This document shows, in pieces, positions 34,260-44,904 of a stretch of 64,000 bases of DNA (position 1 is the stretch's first letter; the number at the start of each line of letters is the position of its first letter). Position numbers and translations under genes: made by a program. The stretch comes from Pseudomonas sp. HS6 (GTDB lineage: Bacteria; Pseudomonadota; Gammaproteobacteria; Pseudomonadales; Pseudomonadaceae): positions 5,518,001 through 5,582,000 of the forward strand of contig NZ_CP067412.1 in assembly GCF_023375815.1 (NCBI RefSeq). Reading direction: 5' to 3'. Below the pieces are notes generated by a model. It made no database searches. It worked only from the letters and a program-made list of their open reading frames with translations, and had not been told where the DNA came from.

Positions 34260-36710
34260 TTACTCCAGTGCCTTCCAGATATCCGTGGCGTACTCGCGAA
34301 TCGTCCGGTCGGAGGAGAACCAGCCCATCCGCGAGGTGTTCAACACCGCCGAGCGCCACCACTTGTTGGAATCGTGCCAGAGCGCATCGACGCGCATTTG
34401 CGCCTCCCAGTAGGAGTCGAAATCGGCGCAGACCAGGAAGCGGTCGTAATCCACCAGCGAATCGATCAGCCCGGTGTAGCGCGACGTGTCGTCCGGCGAG
34501 AACACACCGCTGCGAATCGCCTGCAACACATCGTTGAGGCGGTGGGAGGCGGCAATGTCCGGCACCGCGCTGAACTCATGATTCTGCTTGCGCGCTTCGA
34601 CCTGCTGGGCGCTCAGGCCGAAGATGAACATGTGCTCGGCGCCGATGCGCTCGCACATTTCCACGTTGGCGCCGTCGAGGGTGCCGATGGTCAGTGCGCC
34701 GTTGAGGCCGAACTTCATGTTGCTGGTGCCCGAGGCTTCGAAACCGGCGGTGGAGATCTGCTCCGACAGGTCCGCCGCCGGGATGATGCTTTCCGCCAGG
34801 CTGACGTTGTAGTTGGGCAGGAATACCACTTTCAGCAGGCCGCGCACGGTCGGGTCGTTGTTCACCACGCGGGCGATGTCGTTGGTCAGTTTGATGATCA
34901 GCTTGGCCTGGTGATAACTGGCCGCCGCTTTGCCGGCGAAGATTTTCACCCGTGGCACCCAGTCGATTTCCGGCTCGGCGCGGATCGCCTGATACAGCGC
35001 GACCGTGTGCATCAGGTTAAGCAACTGACGTTTGTATTCGTGGATCCGTTTGACCTGCACGTCGAACATCGCCGCCGGGTTGACCGCGATCCCCAGCCGT
35101 TCGTGAATCAGATAGGCGAGAGCCTTTTTGCTGTGCAGCCGTTGTTCGGCGAAGGCTTTGCGGAAGGCCGGTTTCTCGGCGAAAGGCTCAAGATCGAGCA
35201 GGCGTTCTTCGGGGTTATCCAAAAGATCCGGGCCAAGCGCGTCTACCAGCATCGAGGTCAGTTCAGAGTTGGCCTGGTACAGCCAGCGGCGGAAGGTGAT
35301 GCCGTTGGTCTTGTTGTTGATCCGCTCCGGGTAGAGCTTGTGCAGTTCGGCGAATACGGTCTTGCGCATCAGCTGCGTGTGCAGGCCCGACACGCCGTTG
35401 ACGCTGTGGGAACCGAGGAACGCGAGATTGCCCATGCGCACCCGGCGACCGTTGTCTTCCTCGATCAGTGACACCGCGCGCAACACGTCGAAATCGTGAA
35501 TGCCCTTGGCCCGCAGCGAATCGATGTGCTGGGCGTTGATCAGGTAAATGATCTGCATGTGCCGGGGCAGCATGCGTTCCATCAACCCCACCGGCCAGGT
35601 TTCCAGTGCTTCGGGCAACAGCGTGTGGTTGGTGTACGACAGCGTGTCGACGGTGACTTGCCACGCCGCATCCCAGGCCACGTCGTAGACGTCGACCAAT
35701 TGGCGCATCAGTTCGGCGACGGCGATCGAGGGGTGCGTGTCGTTGAGCTGGATCGCCGCGTGATCGCCCAGGGTCAGCACCGAGGTGTGCATGTTGCGAT
35801 GACGGCGCAACAAGTCCTGAAGCGAGGCGGCGACAAAGAAGTATTCCTGACGCAGGCGCAGTTCCTGCCCGGCCTCGGTGCTGTCCGCTGGATAGAGCAC
35901 GCGGGAGATACTCTCGGCCCGGGCAACCTCGGCGACCGCTCCCAAGTGGTCACCGGCATTGAAGCGCTCCAGGTGCAAATCTTCCATCGCCCGCGCCCGC
36001 CACAGGCGCAAGGTGTTGACGCTCGCTCCGCGCCAGCCAACCACCGGGGTGTCGTAGGCAATGGCCCGAACGGTTTCCGCCGGCGACCAGACTTGCTTGC
36101 TCTTGCCGCTGACATCGGTGACGGTCTCGACGCTGCCGCCAAACCCGATGGAGTACACGACTTCCGGCCGTTCGAACTCCCACGGGTTGCCGAAATCCAG
36201 CCAGTGCTCGGTCTGCTCTTGCTGCCAGCCGTCGACAATGGCCTGACGGAACAAGCCGTGCTCATAACGGATGCCGTAGCCGTGGCCAGCGATGCCGAGG
36301 GTCGACATGCTTTCCATGAAGCACGCCGCCAGCCGTCCGAGGCCGCCGTTGCCGAGTGCCGCATCCGGTTCCAGCAAGCGGATGCGCTCAAGATCGACAC
36401 CCAACTCAGTCAGTGCTTCACGGGCAACATCCAGCAGGCCCAGATTACTCAAGCTGTCGTACAGCAAACGGCCGATGAGAAATTCCAGCGAGAGGTAATA
36501 CACCCGCTTCTGACCTTTGCGGTAGATCTGCCGGGTGTGGTCCATCCAGTGCTCGACCATGTGATCGCGCGCCGCCAGGGCGATGGCTTCGAACCAGTCA
36601 TGGTCGAAGGCGTGATCCGGGTCTTTGCCCACCGCGTAGGTGAGTTTGGTCAGGACGGCGTCGCGGAATGCGGCCACCTCTGCTTCGCGAACTAGTGGTT
36701 CTTGAGTCAT
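34260..36710 (-). CDS. glgP: Glycogen/starch/alpha-glucan phosphorylase
   Basis: The 816-residue protein matches family length and carries the pyridoxal-phosphate lysine in the signature EASGTSNMKFGLNGALTIGT (about residues 655-674), with active-site GNGGLGRLAACFMES near 125. It releases glucose-1-phosphate from alpha-1,4-glucans in the cytosol. It is monocistronic here, away from the other glycogen genes. A 258-base gap precedes it with no gene in it. Confidence 0.96.
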   Translation of the reverse strand: MTQEPLVREAEVAAFRDAVLTKLTYAVGKDPDHAFDHDWFEAIALAARDHMVEHWMDHTRQIYRKGQKRVYYLSLEFLIGRLLYDSLSNLGLLDVAREALTELGVDLERIRLLEPDAALGNGGLGRLAACFMESMSTLGIAGHGYGIRYEHGLFRQAIVDGWQQEQTEHWLDFGNPWEFERPEVVYSIGFGGSVETVTDVSGKSKQVWSPAETVRAIAYDTPVVGWRGASVNTLRLWRARAMEDLHLERFNAGDHLGAVAEVARAESISRVLYPADSTEAGQELRLRQEYFFVAASLQDLLRRHRNMHTSVLTLGDHAAIQLNDTHPSIAVAELMRQLVDVYDVAWDAAWQVTVDTLSYTNHTLLPEALETWPVGLMERMLPRHMQIIYLINAQHIDSLRAKGIHDFDVLRAVSLIEEDNGRRVRMGNLAFLGSHSVNGVSGLHTQLMRKTVFAELHKLYPERINNKTNGITFRRWLYQANSELTSMLVDALGPDLLDNPEERLLDLEPFAEKPAFRKAFAEQRLHSKKALAYLIHERLGIAVNPAAMFDVQVKRIHEYKRQLLNLMHTVALYQAIRAEPEIDWVPRVKIFAGKAAASYHQAKLIIKLTNDIARVVNNDPTVRGLLKVVFLPNYNVSLAESIIPAADLSEQISTAGFEASGTSNMKFGLNGALTIGTLDGANVEMCERIGAEHMFIFGLSAQQVEARKQNHEFSAVPDIAASHRLNDVLQAIRSGVFSPDDTSRYTGLIDSLVDYDRFLVCADFDSYWEAQMRVDALWHDSNKWWRSAVLNTSRMGWFSSDRTIREYATDIWKALE

Positions 36711-36968
36711 CGATAGGACCTCGAGCGAGCGGGGAATTGTCAGAGCCTAGACGGTCTGACCGACGGTAGGGGCTCTGGTTCGGCAGTTTTTCCTGAGAGT
36801 GAGACTTCGTCCGGCAATACTCTGGCGAATGCCGTAATGGATGCAGGGGCCGTGCCGAATTGTCGACCCTGGTGGCAGCACGACGAAAAAATCTGGCGAA
36901 AGGTTGTTCAAAAATCCACCAGTCCCGGTATGATCGCGCGCCCTGATGCACATGCCTGGTAAACCCCG

Positions 36969-37406
36969 ATGATGAAGCCCAACCTGATCGCCGCAGCCGA
37001 GATCGACCGTCTCGATACCTGGGCCAAATATTCGGCCCCGATGTGCGGTTCGTGCATGTCGAGCTGCTGCACGCTGCCGGTCGAGGTCAAGATCAAGGAT
37101 TTGGTGCGCATCGGTGTGGTCGACGAGTTCGAACTGGGCGACCCGCCGAAGAACATCGCCAAGCGCCTGCAAAAGGAAGGCCTGGTCGAGCGCTTCAATC
37201 AGAAGTCGGGGATCTTCACCCTGCAGCGCATGAGCAACAACGATTGCTACTACCTGGATCGTAAGAGCCGGCTGTGCACCATTTATGACAAGCGCCCGGA
37301 CACTTGCCGCAACCACCCGAAAATCGGCCCGCGGCCGGGGTATTGCGCGTACAAGCCGAAGGAAGTGGAGCGGGTGCAGAATTTTCGGGCGATAGAGAAG
37401 TTCTAA
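36969..37406 (+). CDS. YkgJ-family cysteine cluster protein
   Basis: The 145-residue protein has at least seven cysteines in the family pattern: CGSCMSSCC near residue 26, then single cysteines at NDCYYL, RLCTIYDKRPDTCRNHP and PGYCAY. This matches CxxCxxxCC...C..C....C, thought to bind zinc or an Fe-S cluster. The molecular role is unknown. Two adjacent ATGs can serve as start. It converges on typA across a repeat element. Confidence 0.88.
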   Translation: MMKPNLIAAAEIDRLDTWAKYSAPMCGSCMSSCCTLPVEVKIKDLVRIGVVDEFELGDPPKNIAKRLQKEGLVERFNQKSGIFTLQRMSNNDCYYLDRKSRLCTIYDKRPDTCRNHPKIGPRPGYCAYKPKEVERVQNFRAIEKF

Positions 37407-37412
37407 AAGCCT

Positions 37413-37633
37413 ACCCTCACCCCAGCCCTCGAACCTCGCCCCCTCACCCCAGCCCTCCCGAAACGTCGGACCGCCCGGAGGGAGAGGGAGCCAACCGAGG
37501 TGTCTTACGCTATCCATCGACCTGAAAGAACGAGTCGATTATGGATTCGGCACAGCCCGATCAGGTCGGCGTAGTTCTTGAGCATTCCCCAGTCAGTCCC
37601 CTCTCCCTCCGGGAGAGGGTTAGGGTGAGGGGG
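37413..37633. repeat. MITE-like element with CCCTCACCC termini, copy B
   Basis: This element is about 220 bases. The left terminus is partly duplicated (CCCTCACCCCAGCCCTC occurs at 37414 and 37441) and the right terminus is GAGAGGGTTAGGGTGAGGGG. The segment CCCGAAACGTCGGACCGCCC is shared with copy C. The middle (about 37500-37575) is unlike the other copies. It lies between the convergent ykgJ and typA genes. Confidence 0.75.
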
Positions 37634-37674
37634 CTCTTGATTTTCAAGGGTTCCCACATTTCCCCCAGACAAAC

Positions 37675-37712
37675 AAAAACGCCCCCGGTCTCTCGAGCGG
37701 GGGCGTTTTTTT
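37675..37712 (-). terminator. Terminator of typA
   Basis: AAAAACGCCCCCG and CGGGGGCGTTTTTTT form a strong stem with T-runs on both strands, just past the typA stop. Confidence 0.9.
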
Positions 37713-37728
37713 CAAGCCTGGCTAAATC

Positions 37729-39549
37729 TTATGCCTTGGCTTTCTTGGCAGCGCGGGTACGCTCGCTTTCGTCCAGGATCTTCTTGCGAAGACGGATGGA
37801 CTTAGGCGTAACTTCGCACAGCTCGTCTTCCTGGATGTATTCCAGAGCCTGTTCCAGGGTGAAGCGAACAGGTGGAACCAGAGCGATGGTTTCGTCTTTA
37901 CCCGAAGCACGCATGTTGTCGAGCTTCTTGCCTTTGGTTGGGTTTACACCCAGGTCGTTGTCGCGGGAGTTCTGACCAACGATCTGACCGTTGTAGATCT
38001 CCTGGCCGTGTTCTACGAACAGCTTGCCACGAGCCTGCAGGGTTTCCAGGGAGTAGGTCAGAGCCTTGCCGGTTTCAACCGAAACCAGAACGCCGTTCTG
38101 ACGGCCGGACATGTGGCCCGACTTCACTGGAGCGTAACGATCGAAGATCGAAGTCAGGATGCCAGCACCGTTGGTCAGGGTCAGGAACTGGTTACGGAAA
38201 CCGATCAGACCGCGAGCAGGGATGTTGTATTCCAGACGAACACGGCCCTTGCCATCCGGCACCATGTTGCTCAGGTCGCCTTTACGCAGACCCATCTCTT
38301 CCATGACCTTGCCCTGCGATTCTTCAGGGATGTCGATGGTTACGTTTTCGAACGGTTCCTGCTTCACGCCGTCAACTTCACGGATGATCACTTCAGGACG
38401 GCCCAGGGCCAGCTCGAAGCCTTCGCGACGCATGGTTTCGATCAGTACCGAGAGGTGCAGCTCACCACGGCCGGAAACCTTGAACTTGTCAGCCGAGTCG
38501 CCTTCTTCAACGCGCAGTGCAACGTTGTACAGCAGCTCTTTGTCCAGACGATCCTTGATGTTACGGGAGGTCACGAACTTGCCTTCTTTACCGCAGAATG
38601 GCGAGTCGTTTACCTGGAAGGTCATGGAAACGGTTGGCTCGTCAACGGTCAGAGGCTTCATCGCCTCGACGGTGTTGATGTCGCACAGGGTGTCGGAGAT
38701 GAACAGCTCGTCGAAACCGCTGATGCAGACGATGTCGCCGGCCGCTGCTTCTTCAACGTCGATGCGGTGCAGACCGTGGTGACCCATCAGCTTCAGGATA
38801 CGGCCGTTACGGCGCTTGCCGTTGGCATCGATAGCCACAACCGGGGTGTTCGGCTTGACGCGACCACGAGCGATACGGCCAACACCGATAACACCCAGGA
38901 AGCTGTTGTAGTCCAGAGCGGAGATCTGCATCTGGAACGGACCGTCACGGTCAACAGCAGGCGCTGGAACGTGGTCGACAACCGCTTGGTACAGCGGGGT
39001 CATGTCTTCCGCCATGGCGGTGTGGTCCAGACCGGCGATGCCGTTCAGGGCCGAAGCGTAAACAACCTGGAAGTCCAGTTGTTCTTCAGTAGCGCCCAGG
39101 TTGTCGAACAGATCGAAGATCTGGTCCAGAACCCAGTCAGGACGCGCGCCCGGACGGTCAACCTTGTTGATGACCACGATTGGACGCAGGCCGGCTTCGA
39201 AAGCCTTCTTGGTCACAAAACGGGTTTGCGGCATAGGACCGTCTTGAGCGTCGACCAGCAGCAGCACGGAGTCAACCATGGACATAACGCGCTCAACTTC
39301 GCCGCCGAAGTCGGCGTGGCCCGGGGTGTCCACGATGTTGATGTGGTAGCCGTTCCAGTTGATGGCGGTGTTTTTCGCCAGAATGGTAATACCGCGCTCT
39401 TTTTCCTGGTCGTTGGAGTCCATCACGCGCTCGTCGTTGAGCTCGTTGCGCTCCAGAGTGCCGGATTGACGCAGGAGTTTGTCTACCAGGGTGGTTTTAC
39501 CATGGTCAACGTGGGCAATGATGGCGATGTTGCGTAGATTTTCGATCAC
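37729..39549 (-). CDS. typA: Ribosome-associated GTPase TypA/BipA
   Basis: The 606-residue translational GTPase has G1 AHVDHGKTT (about residues 13-21), G3 [16 protein letters not shown]4 [11 protein letters not shown]-like domains III and V, and the BipA-specific C-terminal domain ending in [17 protein letters not shown]. It binds the 70S ribosome and affects ribosome assembly and stress adaptation. The gene uses strongly biased, high-expression codons. It is monocistronic, with a terminator directly downstream. Confidence 0.96.
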   Translation of the reverse strand: MIENLRNIAIIAHVDHGKTTLVDKLLRQSGTLERNELNDERVMDSNDQEKERGITILAKNTAINWNGYHINIVDTPGHADFGGEVERVMSMVDSVLLLVDAQDGPMPQTRFVTKKAFEAGLRPIVVINKVDRPGARPDWVLDQIFDLFDNLGATEEQLDFQVVYASALNGIAGLDHTAMAEDMTPLYQAVVDHVPAPAVDRDGPFQMQISALDYNSFLGVIGVGRIARGRVKPNTPVVAIDANGKRRNGRILKLMGHHGLHRIDVEEAAAGDIVCISGFDELFISDTLCDINTVEAMKPLTVDEPTVSMTFQVNDSPFCGKEGKFVTSRNIKDRLDKELLYNVALRVEEGDSADKFKVSGRGELHLSVLIETMRREGFELALGRPEVIIREVDGVKQEPFENVTIDIPEESQGKVMEEMGLRKGDLSNMVPDGKGRVRLEYNIPARGLIGFRNQFLTLTNGAGILTSIFDRYAPVKSGHMSGRQNGVLVSVETGKALTYSLETLQARGKLFVEHGQEIYNGQIVGQNSRDNDLGVNPTKGKKLDNMRASGKDETIALVPPVRFTLEQALEYIQEDELCEVTPKSIRLRKKILDESERTRAAKKAKA

Positions 39550-39688
39550 TTGTGTATCTCGATCAGAGGATTCGGTTTGCTGACAAGTCTTGGCAGCGAT
39601 TAGCAGTAGTGTCCGGCATGGCCGTTACAGCTTGACGGCGGTGTCGGGGGGCCGGTGACGCAGGCCACAGGCAAACAGCCCCGGGCAC

Positions 39689-41143
39689 TTAGCTCGGTCG
39701 ATAAACGCGCACATTGGCATGCCCCTCACTGAGCAAATGGTGAGCATGCAGGCGACTCATCACGCCTTTGTCGCAATACAGCAGGTACTGGCGAGTCGGA
39801 TCCAGCTCCTTGAAACGAGCGTTCACTGCGTAGAACGGCATCGTCTGTACTTCTATGCCCTCGAGCTCCAGCGGCTCATCTTCGGCGGCATCCGGGTGAC
39901 GGATGTCGATGACGATCTGGCCGGCCAGTGCTTCGCTGACTTCTTCGATTTGCAAATCCTGGCCCAATTCGTCGATCACCCGATCGATCGGCACCAGTCT
40001 GGCGTTTGCGAGCGCACGCTCAAGCACCGCCATGTCGAATTCTTTCTCTTCGTGCTCAACGCGACCGCGTTTGGCGGCGGTTTTCGGGTTGACCGAAATG
40101 ACCCCGCAGTACTCCGGCATGTGCCGGGCGAAATCGGCAGTGCCGATCTCGTTGGCCGTGTCGATGATGTCCTGCTTGTGGGCGACGATCAGCGGGCGCA
40201 GGACCAGTTTGTCGGTCACGCAGTCGATCACCGACAGGTTCGGCAGCGTCTGGCTCGACACCTGGGAGATCGCCTCACCGGTGACCAGCGCATCAATGTG
40301 CAGACGCTCGGCGATGTCCGAGGACGCGCGCAACATCATACGCTTCAATACGACGCCCATATGACTGTTATCGACTTTGCCGAGAATTTCGCCCAACACT
40401 TCTTCGAACGGGACACTGACAAATAGCACGCGTTGCGAGCTGCCGTACTTCTTCCAGATGAAATGCGCGACTTCCATCACGCCCAATTCGTGGGCACGAC
40501 CGCCCAGATTGAAGAAGCAGAAGTGCGCCATCAGACCGCGGCGCATGATTTGGTAGGCGGCAACCGTCGAGTCAAAGCCGCCGGACATCAATACCAGCGT
40601 CTGCTCCAGCGCACCGAGCGGGTAGCCGCCGATGCCATTGTGCTGGCTATGAATCACAAACAACCGTTTGTCGCGAACTTCGATGCGGACTTCGATTTCC
40701 GGCTGTTTCAAGTCGATTCCGGCGGCACCGCACTCACGGCGCAGCTTGCTGCCGACGTATTTTTCGACGTCCATCGAGCTGAACGCATGCTTGCCCGCAC
40801 GTTTGCAGCGCACCGAGAAAATCTTCCCGGCCAGTGCATCGCCGTAGTGCTCTTTGCACTTCTCGGTGATGTCGTCGAAGTCACCCAGCGGGTACTCGTC
40901 GATCTGCAGAAAGTGCGCGATGCCCGGCATGCAGGTCAGGCGCTCGCCCATCTCTTTCAGGGCCTTGGCGTCGGTAACACGGGTTTCCAGCTCGAGATTG
41001 TCCCACACACCGTTCACCACCACGGCCGGGTCCAGGTCGCGGAGCACGGTGCGGATGTTCTTGGCCAGCTGGCGGATGAATTTCGTCCGGACAGGTCGGC
41101 TTTTGATGGTGATCTCGGGGAAGACTTTTACGATTAGTTTCAT
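39689..41143 (-). CDS. thiI: tRNA 4-thiouridine sulfurtransferase
   Basis: The 484-residue protein has an N-terminal ferredoxin-like domain and THUMP domain (about 1-165), a PP-loop ATPase ([13 protein letters not shown], about 183-195) and a C-terminal rhodanese domain whose active cysteine is in [16 protein letters not shown] (near residue 456). It makes s4U at position 8 of tRNAs and supplies sulfur for thiamine. The start [20 protein letters not shown] matches the family; the longer frame upstream is not needed. It is divergent from glnA. Confidence 0.95.
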   Translation of the reverse strand: MKLIVKVFPEITIKSRPVRTKFIRQLAKNIRTVLRDLDPAVVVNGVWDNLELETRVTDAKALKEMGERLTCMPGIAHFLQIDEYPLGDFDDITEKCKEHYGDALAGKIFSVRCKRAGKHAFSSMDVEKYVGSKLRRECGAAGIDLKQPEIEVRIEVRDKRLFVIHSQHNGIGGYPLGALEQTLVLMSGGFDSTVAAYQIMRRGLMAHFCFFNLGGRAHELGVMEVAHFIWKKYGSSQRVLFVSVPFEEVLGEILGKVDNSHMGVVLKRMMLRASSDIAERLHIDALVTGEAISQVSSQTLPNLSVIDCVTDKLVLRPLIVAHKQDIIDTANEIGTADFARHMPEYCGVISVNPKTAAKRGRVEHEEKEFDMAVLERALANARLVPIDRVIDELGQDLQIEEVSEALAGQIVIDIRHPDAAEDEPLELEGIEVQTMPFYAVNARFKELDPTRQYLLYCDKGVMSRLHAHHLLSEGHANVRVYRPS

Positions 41144-41239
41144 GAAAACAGCGCGCGCAGGGCCAGCCGAAAAAGGGGGGCGCGGATTATAGCGGAAATT
41201 GCTCAAGGTTTAACCAGTTAATGTGCAGAAGGTTTTGCA

Positions 41240-41256
41240 TGCACCAAAACGGGTCA
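41240..41256 (+). promoter_or_regulatory. Candidate NtrC site upstream of glnA
   Basis: TGCACC-AAAAC-GGGTCA resembles the NtrC consensus TGCACC-N5-GGTGCA, with one good half-site and one partial. It lies about 105 bases before the sigma54 promoter, a usual enhancer distance. Confidence 0.55.
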
Positions 41257-41359
41257 TTTACGACTTAAAGCGCTACATTAAAGGGCGAGATTTTCACCCT
41301 TTATGCGCTTGGCACCTTTATAAGCGTGAATTTGGGGCAAAAAACCCATGCTGGGGCAC

Positions 41360-41374
41360 TGGCATGCAATTTGC
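41360..41374 (+). promoter_or_regulatory. Sigma54 promoter of glnA
   Basis: TGGCATGCAATTTGC has GG and GC at exact -24/-12 spacing and close agreement with TGGCACG-N4-TTGC. It lies about 98 bases before the glnA ATG. The rest of the 328-base thiI-glnA gap contains no gene. Confidence 0.82.
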
Positions 41375-41471
41375 TCCCTTGTGAGGCAGGTTGCCTTGGC
41401 AGAGTATTCGCGCCGGCATCACCAACATTTAAGGGCATCCACTACCAGCCCTAAGCCACCCGGAGGACACT

Positions 41472-42878
41472 ATGTCGAAGTCGGTTCAACTCATCAAAGA
41501 TCATGACGTCAAGTGGATTGATCTGCGCTTCACGGACACCAAAGGCACTCAGCACCACGTGACCATGCCGGCTCGCGATGCGCTGGAAGACGACTTCTTC
41601 GAAGTTGGCAAGATGTTCGACGGTTCCTCCATCGCTGGCTGGAAAGGCATCGAAGCCTCCGACATGATCCTGCTGCCGGACGACGAAACCGCCGTTCTCG
41701 ACCCGTTCACCGAAGAGCCGACCCTGATCCTGGTCTGCGACATCATCGAACCGTCGACCATGCAAGGCTACGATCGCGACCCGCGCGCCATCGCCCACCG
41801 TGCCGAGGAATACCTGAAGACCACCGGTATCGGTGACACCGTATTCGCCGGTCCAGAGCCTGAGTTCTTCATCTTCGACGAAGTGAAGTTCAAGTCCGAC
41901 ATCTCCGGTTCGATGTTCAAGATCTACTCCGAGCAAGGCTCGTGGATGTCCGACCAGGACGTGGAAGGCGGCAACAAGGGCCATCGTCCAGGCGTGAAAG
42001 GCGGCTACTTCCCGGTTCCGCCGTTCGACCACGACCACGAAATCCGTACCGCCATGTGCAACGCACTGGAAGAGATGGGTCAGACCGTTGAAGTTCACCA
42101 CCACGAAGTGGCAACTGCCGGTCAAAACGAAATTGGTGTCAAGTTCAACACCCTGGTGAAGAAAGCTGACGAAGTTCAGACTCTGAAATACGTTGTACAC
42201 AACGTGGCCGATGCCTATGGCCGCACCGCGACCTTCATGCCGAAGCCTCTGTACGGCGATAACGGTTCGGGTATGCACGTTCACATGTCCATCGCCAAAG
42301 ATGGCAAGAACACCTTTGCTGGCGAAGGCTATGCCGGCCTGTCCGAAACCGCTCTGTACTTCATCGGTGGCATCATCAAGCACGGCAAGGCCCTGAACGG
42401 CTTCACCAACCCGGCCACCAACTCCTACAAGCGTCTGGTGCCAGGTTTCGAAGCTCCGGTGATGCTGGCCTACTCGGCTCGCAACCGTTCCGCCTCGATC
42501 CGTATTCCTTACGTCAACAGCCCACGTGGCCGTCGTATCGAAGCACGCTTCCCGGATCCGGCTGCCAACCCGTACCTGGCTTTCGCAGCACTGCTGATGG
42601 CCGGTCTGGACGGTATCCAGAACAAGATCCACCCAGGCGATGCTGCTGACAAAAACCTGTACGACCTGCCGCCTGAAGAGGCGAAAGAGATCCCGCAAGT
42701 TTGCGGCAGCCTGAAAGAAGCCCTGGAAGAGCTGGACAAGGGCCGCGCGTTCCTGACCAAGGGCGGCGTGTTCTCCGACGACTTCATCGATGCCTACATC
42801 GCGCTGAAATCCGAAGAAGAAATCAAGGTCCGCACCTTCGTACACCCACTGGAATATGAGCTGTACTACAGCTGCTGA
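41472..42878 (+). CDS. glnA: Glutamine synthetase type I
   Basis: This is the 468-residue GSI-beta type enzyme, with ATP/glutamate site [19 protein letters not shown] (about residues 255-273) and the adenylylation loop [14 protein letters not shown] containing the regulatory tyrosine (about 397). It forms a cytosolic dodecamer assimilating ammonium into glutamine. AGGA precedes the ATG. Expression should be NtrC/sigma54 dependent from the promoter at 41360. A terminator follows. Confidence 0.98.
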   Translation: MSKSVQLIKDHDVKWIDLRFTDTKGTQHHVTMPARDALEDDFFEVGKMFDGSSIAGWKGIEASDMILLPDDETAVLDPFTEEPTLILVCDIIEPSTMQGYDRDPRAIAHRAEEYLKTTGIGDTVFAGPEPEFFIFDEVKFKSDISGSMFKIYSEQGSWMSDQDVEGGNKGHRPGVKGGYFPVPPFDHDHEIRTAMCNALEEMGQTVEVHHHEVATAGQNEIGVKFNTLVKKADEVQTLKYVVHNVADAYGRTATFMPKPLYGDNGSGMHVHMSIAKDGKNTFAGEGYAGLSETALYFIGGIIKHGKALNGFTNPATNSYKRLVPGFEAPVMLAYSARNRSASIRIPYVNSPRGRRIEARFPDPAANPYLAFAALLMAGLDGIQNKIHPGDAADKNLYDLPPEEAKEIPQVCGSLKEALEELDKGRAFLTKGGVFSDDFIDAYIALKSEEEIKVRTFVHPLEYELYYSC

Positions 42879-42914
42879 TCCGGTAGCGCCGCGCTACGCG
42901 GCGTGACAAAAGAG

Positions 42915-42939
42915 AGGCCTCCTTCGGGAGGCCTTTTTT
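42915..42939 (+). terminator. Terminator of glnA
   Basis: AGGCCTCC-TTCG-GGAGGCCTTTTTT, a strong UUCG-capped hairpin with T-run. Confidence 0.95.
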
Positions 42940-43007
42940 GTGCCCGCTCGTCCATGGATAATCCGCCGCTTTCGCGCCATGACCGGTGCCTTGACGAAGG
43001 GATTCGC

Positions 43008-44297
43008 ATGAAGTGGTTACAGGCTATCGCCCTGATGGCCGGCCTCGCCTGCTCGACAGTCGGCGCTGCCGAGTTCTATGAAGACAAGCCTCTGGCTCAC
43101 CCGCTGATCCAGGGCTTGCAAGAAAGCTCGATGACCCTGGCGTTCATCAAGGAAGCGAACGGCGTCAAAGGTTATTACTGCCGTTGCAAGACACCGGGCG
43201 AACGTCCGCAATTGCTCGATGACTTCGGCCAGGCGAGTATCGAGTCGGTTTTTCTAATGTCGCTCGACAGTGAGGATCCCACTCGCTTCGTGCTTTTCAG
43301 GCAAAGCGACGGCTACAGGATCTATGCCTACAAGTACAACGACAACGATCAACTCTATAGCCGCGTCACGCGATTGCAGCCAGCGCTGGACCTGATCGCT
43401 GAGGGTCGCAAGCACCTCGACGCCCTGACCATCAAGAAAGCGCTAAGCCAGATCACCCCGCTCAACTACAGCCTCCTCCTTGAAGAGTCCGGTGTACCGG
43501 AATTCGACCAGCTCGATCTCAGCCAAGGGAAACTGGTGAGCTATTACGGCCAGTACTACGACCCACTGAGCAACCCGACGCCAGATGACGAGCCGTACTT
43601 TTTCAAAAAGACCTACCAGGAAAAAGACGGCCGGTTTCTCACCGTTACCTTCTGGCGCTGGCTCGACGAGACCCTCGTCGAGGGTAACCGCACGCTCTAC
43701 AACTATCGGGTCAGGCGTATTGCCTGGGAAACCGAACCGACGAGATTCACCGGCGGCGAAGACGGCCAGTCAGTGTCTTATGATTCCGTCTCTATCTCGG
43801 CCCAAGGGGCCTACAAGCAAGGCGTGCGTATCGGTCCGTGGTCGTCTTCCAAAGACGAAAAATATTCGGAGTCCGGTAATTTCGTAGAGGGCAAACGAGA
43901 GGGGCAATGGAATCTGTACCAGGATGGACAAATTCTCGAAGGCGAGTACCACAATGACTTGCGCGAGGGCCGCTGGCAGCTTCACAACTACGACGAATTG
44001 GAATGGGTCGCCACAGGATTCCAGACCTATGCCAACGGCCAACTCAACGGCCCCAGTGAATTGACGGTTCGCGGTACGACCGAACACGGCGAATATCGTG
44101 ATGGAAAACGCGAAGGCCTCTGGGTGACCAGGACGGACAATGGTCACACCCGGAGCGTCCACTTCGCCGACGACAAGAAGGAAGGCGAGTTGCGTGAAGT
44201 CGACGCCAACGGTGTGCCGATCTTCATCGAGCACTACAAGGCCGGTGCCCTGTCCGGTGCCCGTGAAAGTGCGGATACGCCGGGCATCTCACAATAA
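43008..44297 (+). CDS. Secreted MORN-repeat protein
   Basis: The 429-residue protein has a cleavable signal peptide (residues 1-20, ending VGAAEF), an N-terminal region unlike known domains (about 25-260) and a C-terminal array of MORN-like repeats (about 285-415), e.g. GNFVEGKREGQWNLYQDGQ and GEYRDGKREGLWVTRTDNG. Repeats of this type mediate protein or membrane contacts. AAGGGA lies before the ATG. The location is likely periplasm; the function is unknown. Confidence 0.8.
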   Translation: MKWLQAIALMAGLACSTVGAAEFYEDKPLAHPLIQGLQESSMTLAFIKEANGVKGYYCRCKTPGERPQLLDDFGQASIESVFLMSLDSEDPTRFVLFRQSDGYRIYAYKYNDNDQLYSRVTRLQPALDLIAEGRKHLDALTIKKALSQITPLNYSLLLEESGVPEFDQLDLSQGKLVSYYGQYYDPLSNPTPDDEPYFFKKTYQEKDGRFLTVTFWRWLDETLVEGNRTLYNYRVRRIAWETEPTRFTGGEDGQSVSYDSVSISAQGAYKQGVRIGPWSSSKDEKYSESGNFVEGKREGQWNLYQDGQILEGEYHNDLREGRWQLHNYDELEWVATGFQTYANGQLNGPSELTVRGTTEHGEYRDGKREGLWVTRTDNGHTRSVHFADDKKEGELREVDANGVPIFIEHYKAGALSGARESADTPGISQ

Positions 44298-44394
44298 ATC
44301 CGGGCCGCTTGTGTGAGCAGATGTTGTCCCGGTTGGGCTAACCGCCGCCCCTGGCCTATGCTGCAACCCATCGTTTTCGTTCCCGGTCGATTTC

Positions 44395-44904
44395 ATGGGT
44401 CGCACCTTTGTCTACATCCTGCTGCTGATCGCCCTGCCCGCCAGCGCGCAGATCTACAAATACACCGACGCCAGCGGCAACACGGTCTACAGCGATCATG
44501 CGCCGGACGGCGTGAAGGCACAGCCGGTGGCGTTGCCGCCGCTCAACAGCGTCCAGCCTCAGGCTCCGAGTGCGCCGTCGTCAGACACGGCCAGCCGTGC
44601 GCCTGTGCGCAATGCCTATGAGGTGCTGGAACTGACCAGCCTGCCCACCGAAGAGGCTCTGCGCGCCAACAACGGCACGTTCACCGTCAGCGTGCAGATC
44701 AAGCCGCGACTGCAACCGCCACATCAATTGCGCCTGCTGCTGGACGACGCGCCTTACGGTCAACCGAGCAATGTGCCGATCCTGCAATTGGTGAACGTCG
44801 ACCGGGGCGAGCATCGGCTGGCGGTTCAGGTGATCAATGGCGAGGCGATCATTCAGCAGAGTCCGGCAGTGGTTTTCACTGTGCAGCGGGTGCACAAGCC
44901 ATGA
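44395..44904 (+). CDS. DUF4124 periplasmic protein
   Basis: The 169-residue protein has a signal peptide (1-18), a DUF4124 domain (QIYKYTDASGNTVYSDHAP, about 19-37), a Pro-rich linker, and a C-terminal Ig-like beta domain (about 85-165). Its stop overlaps the next start by 4 bases (ATGA). It is a paralog of the next gene, sharing YTDxxGNxVYxD, the LRLLLDD/YRLLLDG strand and NVDRGEH/NIDRGSH. The function is unknown. Confidence 0.83.
   Translation: MGRTFVYILLLIALPASAQIYKYTDASGNTVYSDHAPDGVKAQPVALPPLNSVQPQAPSAPSSDTASRAPVRNAYEVLELTSLPTEEALRANNGTFTVSVQIKPRLQPPHQLRLLLDDAPYGQPSNVPILQLVNVDRGEHRLAVQVINGEAIIQQSPAVVFTVQRVHKP

Noticed and set aside
38008..39537. 509-codon plus-strand frame opposite typA
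   Set aside because: A by-product of the strong codon bias of typA; composition is typical of an antisense frame.
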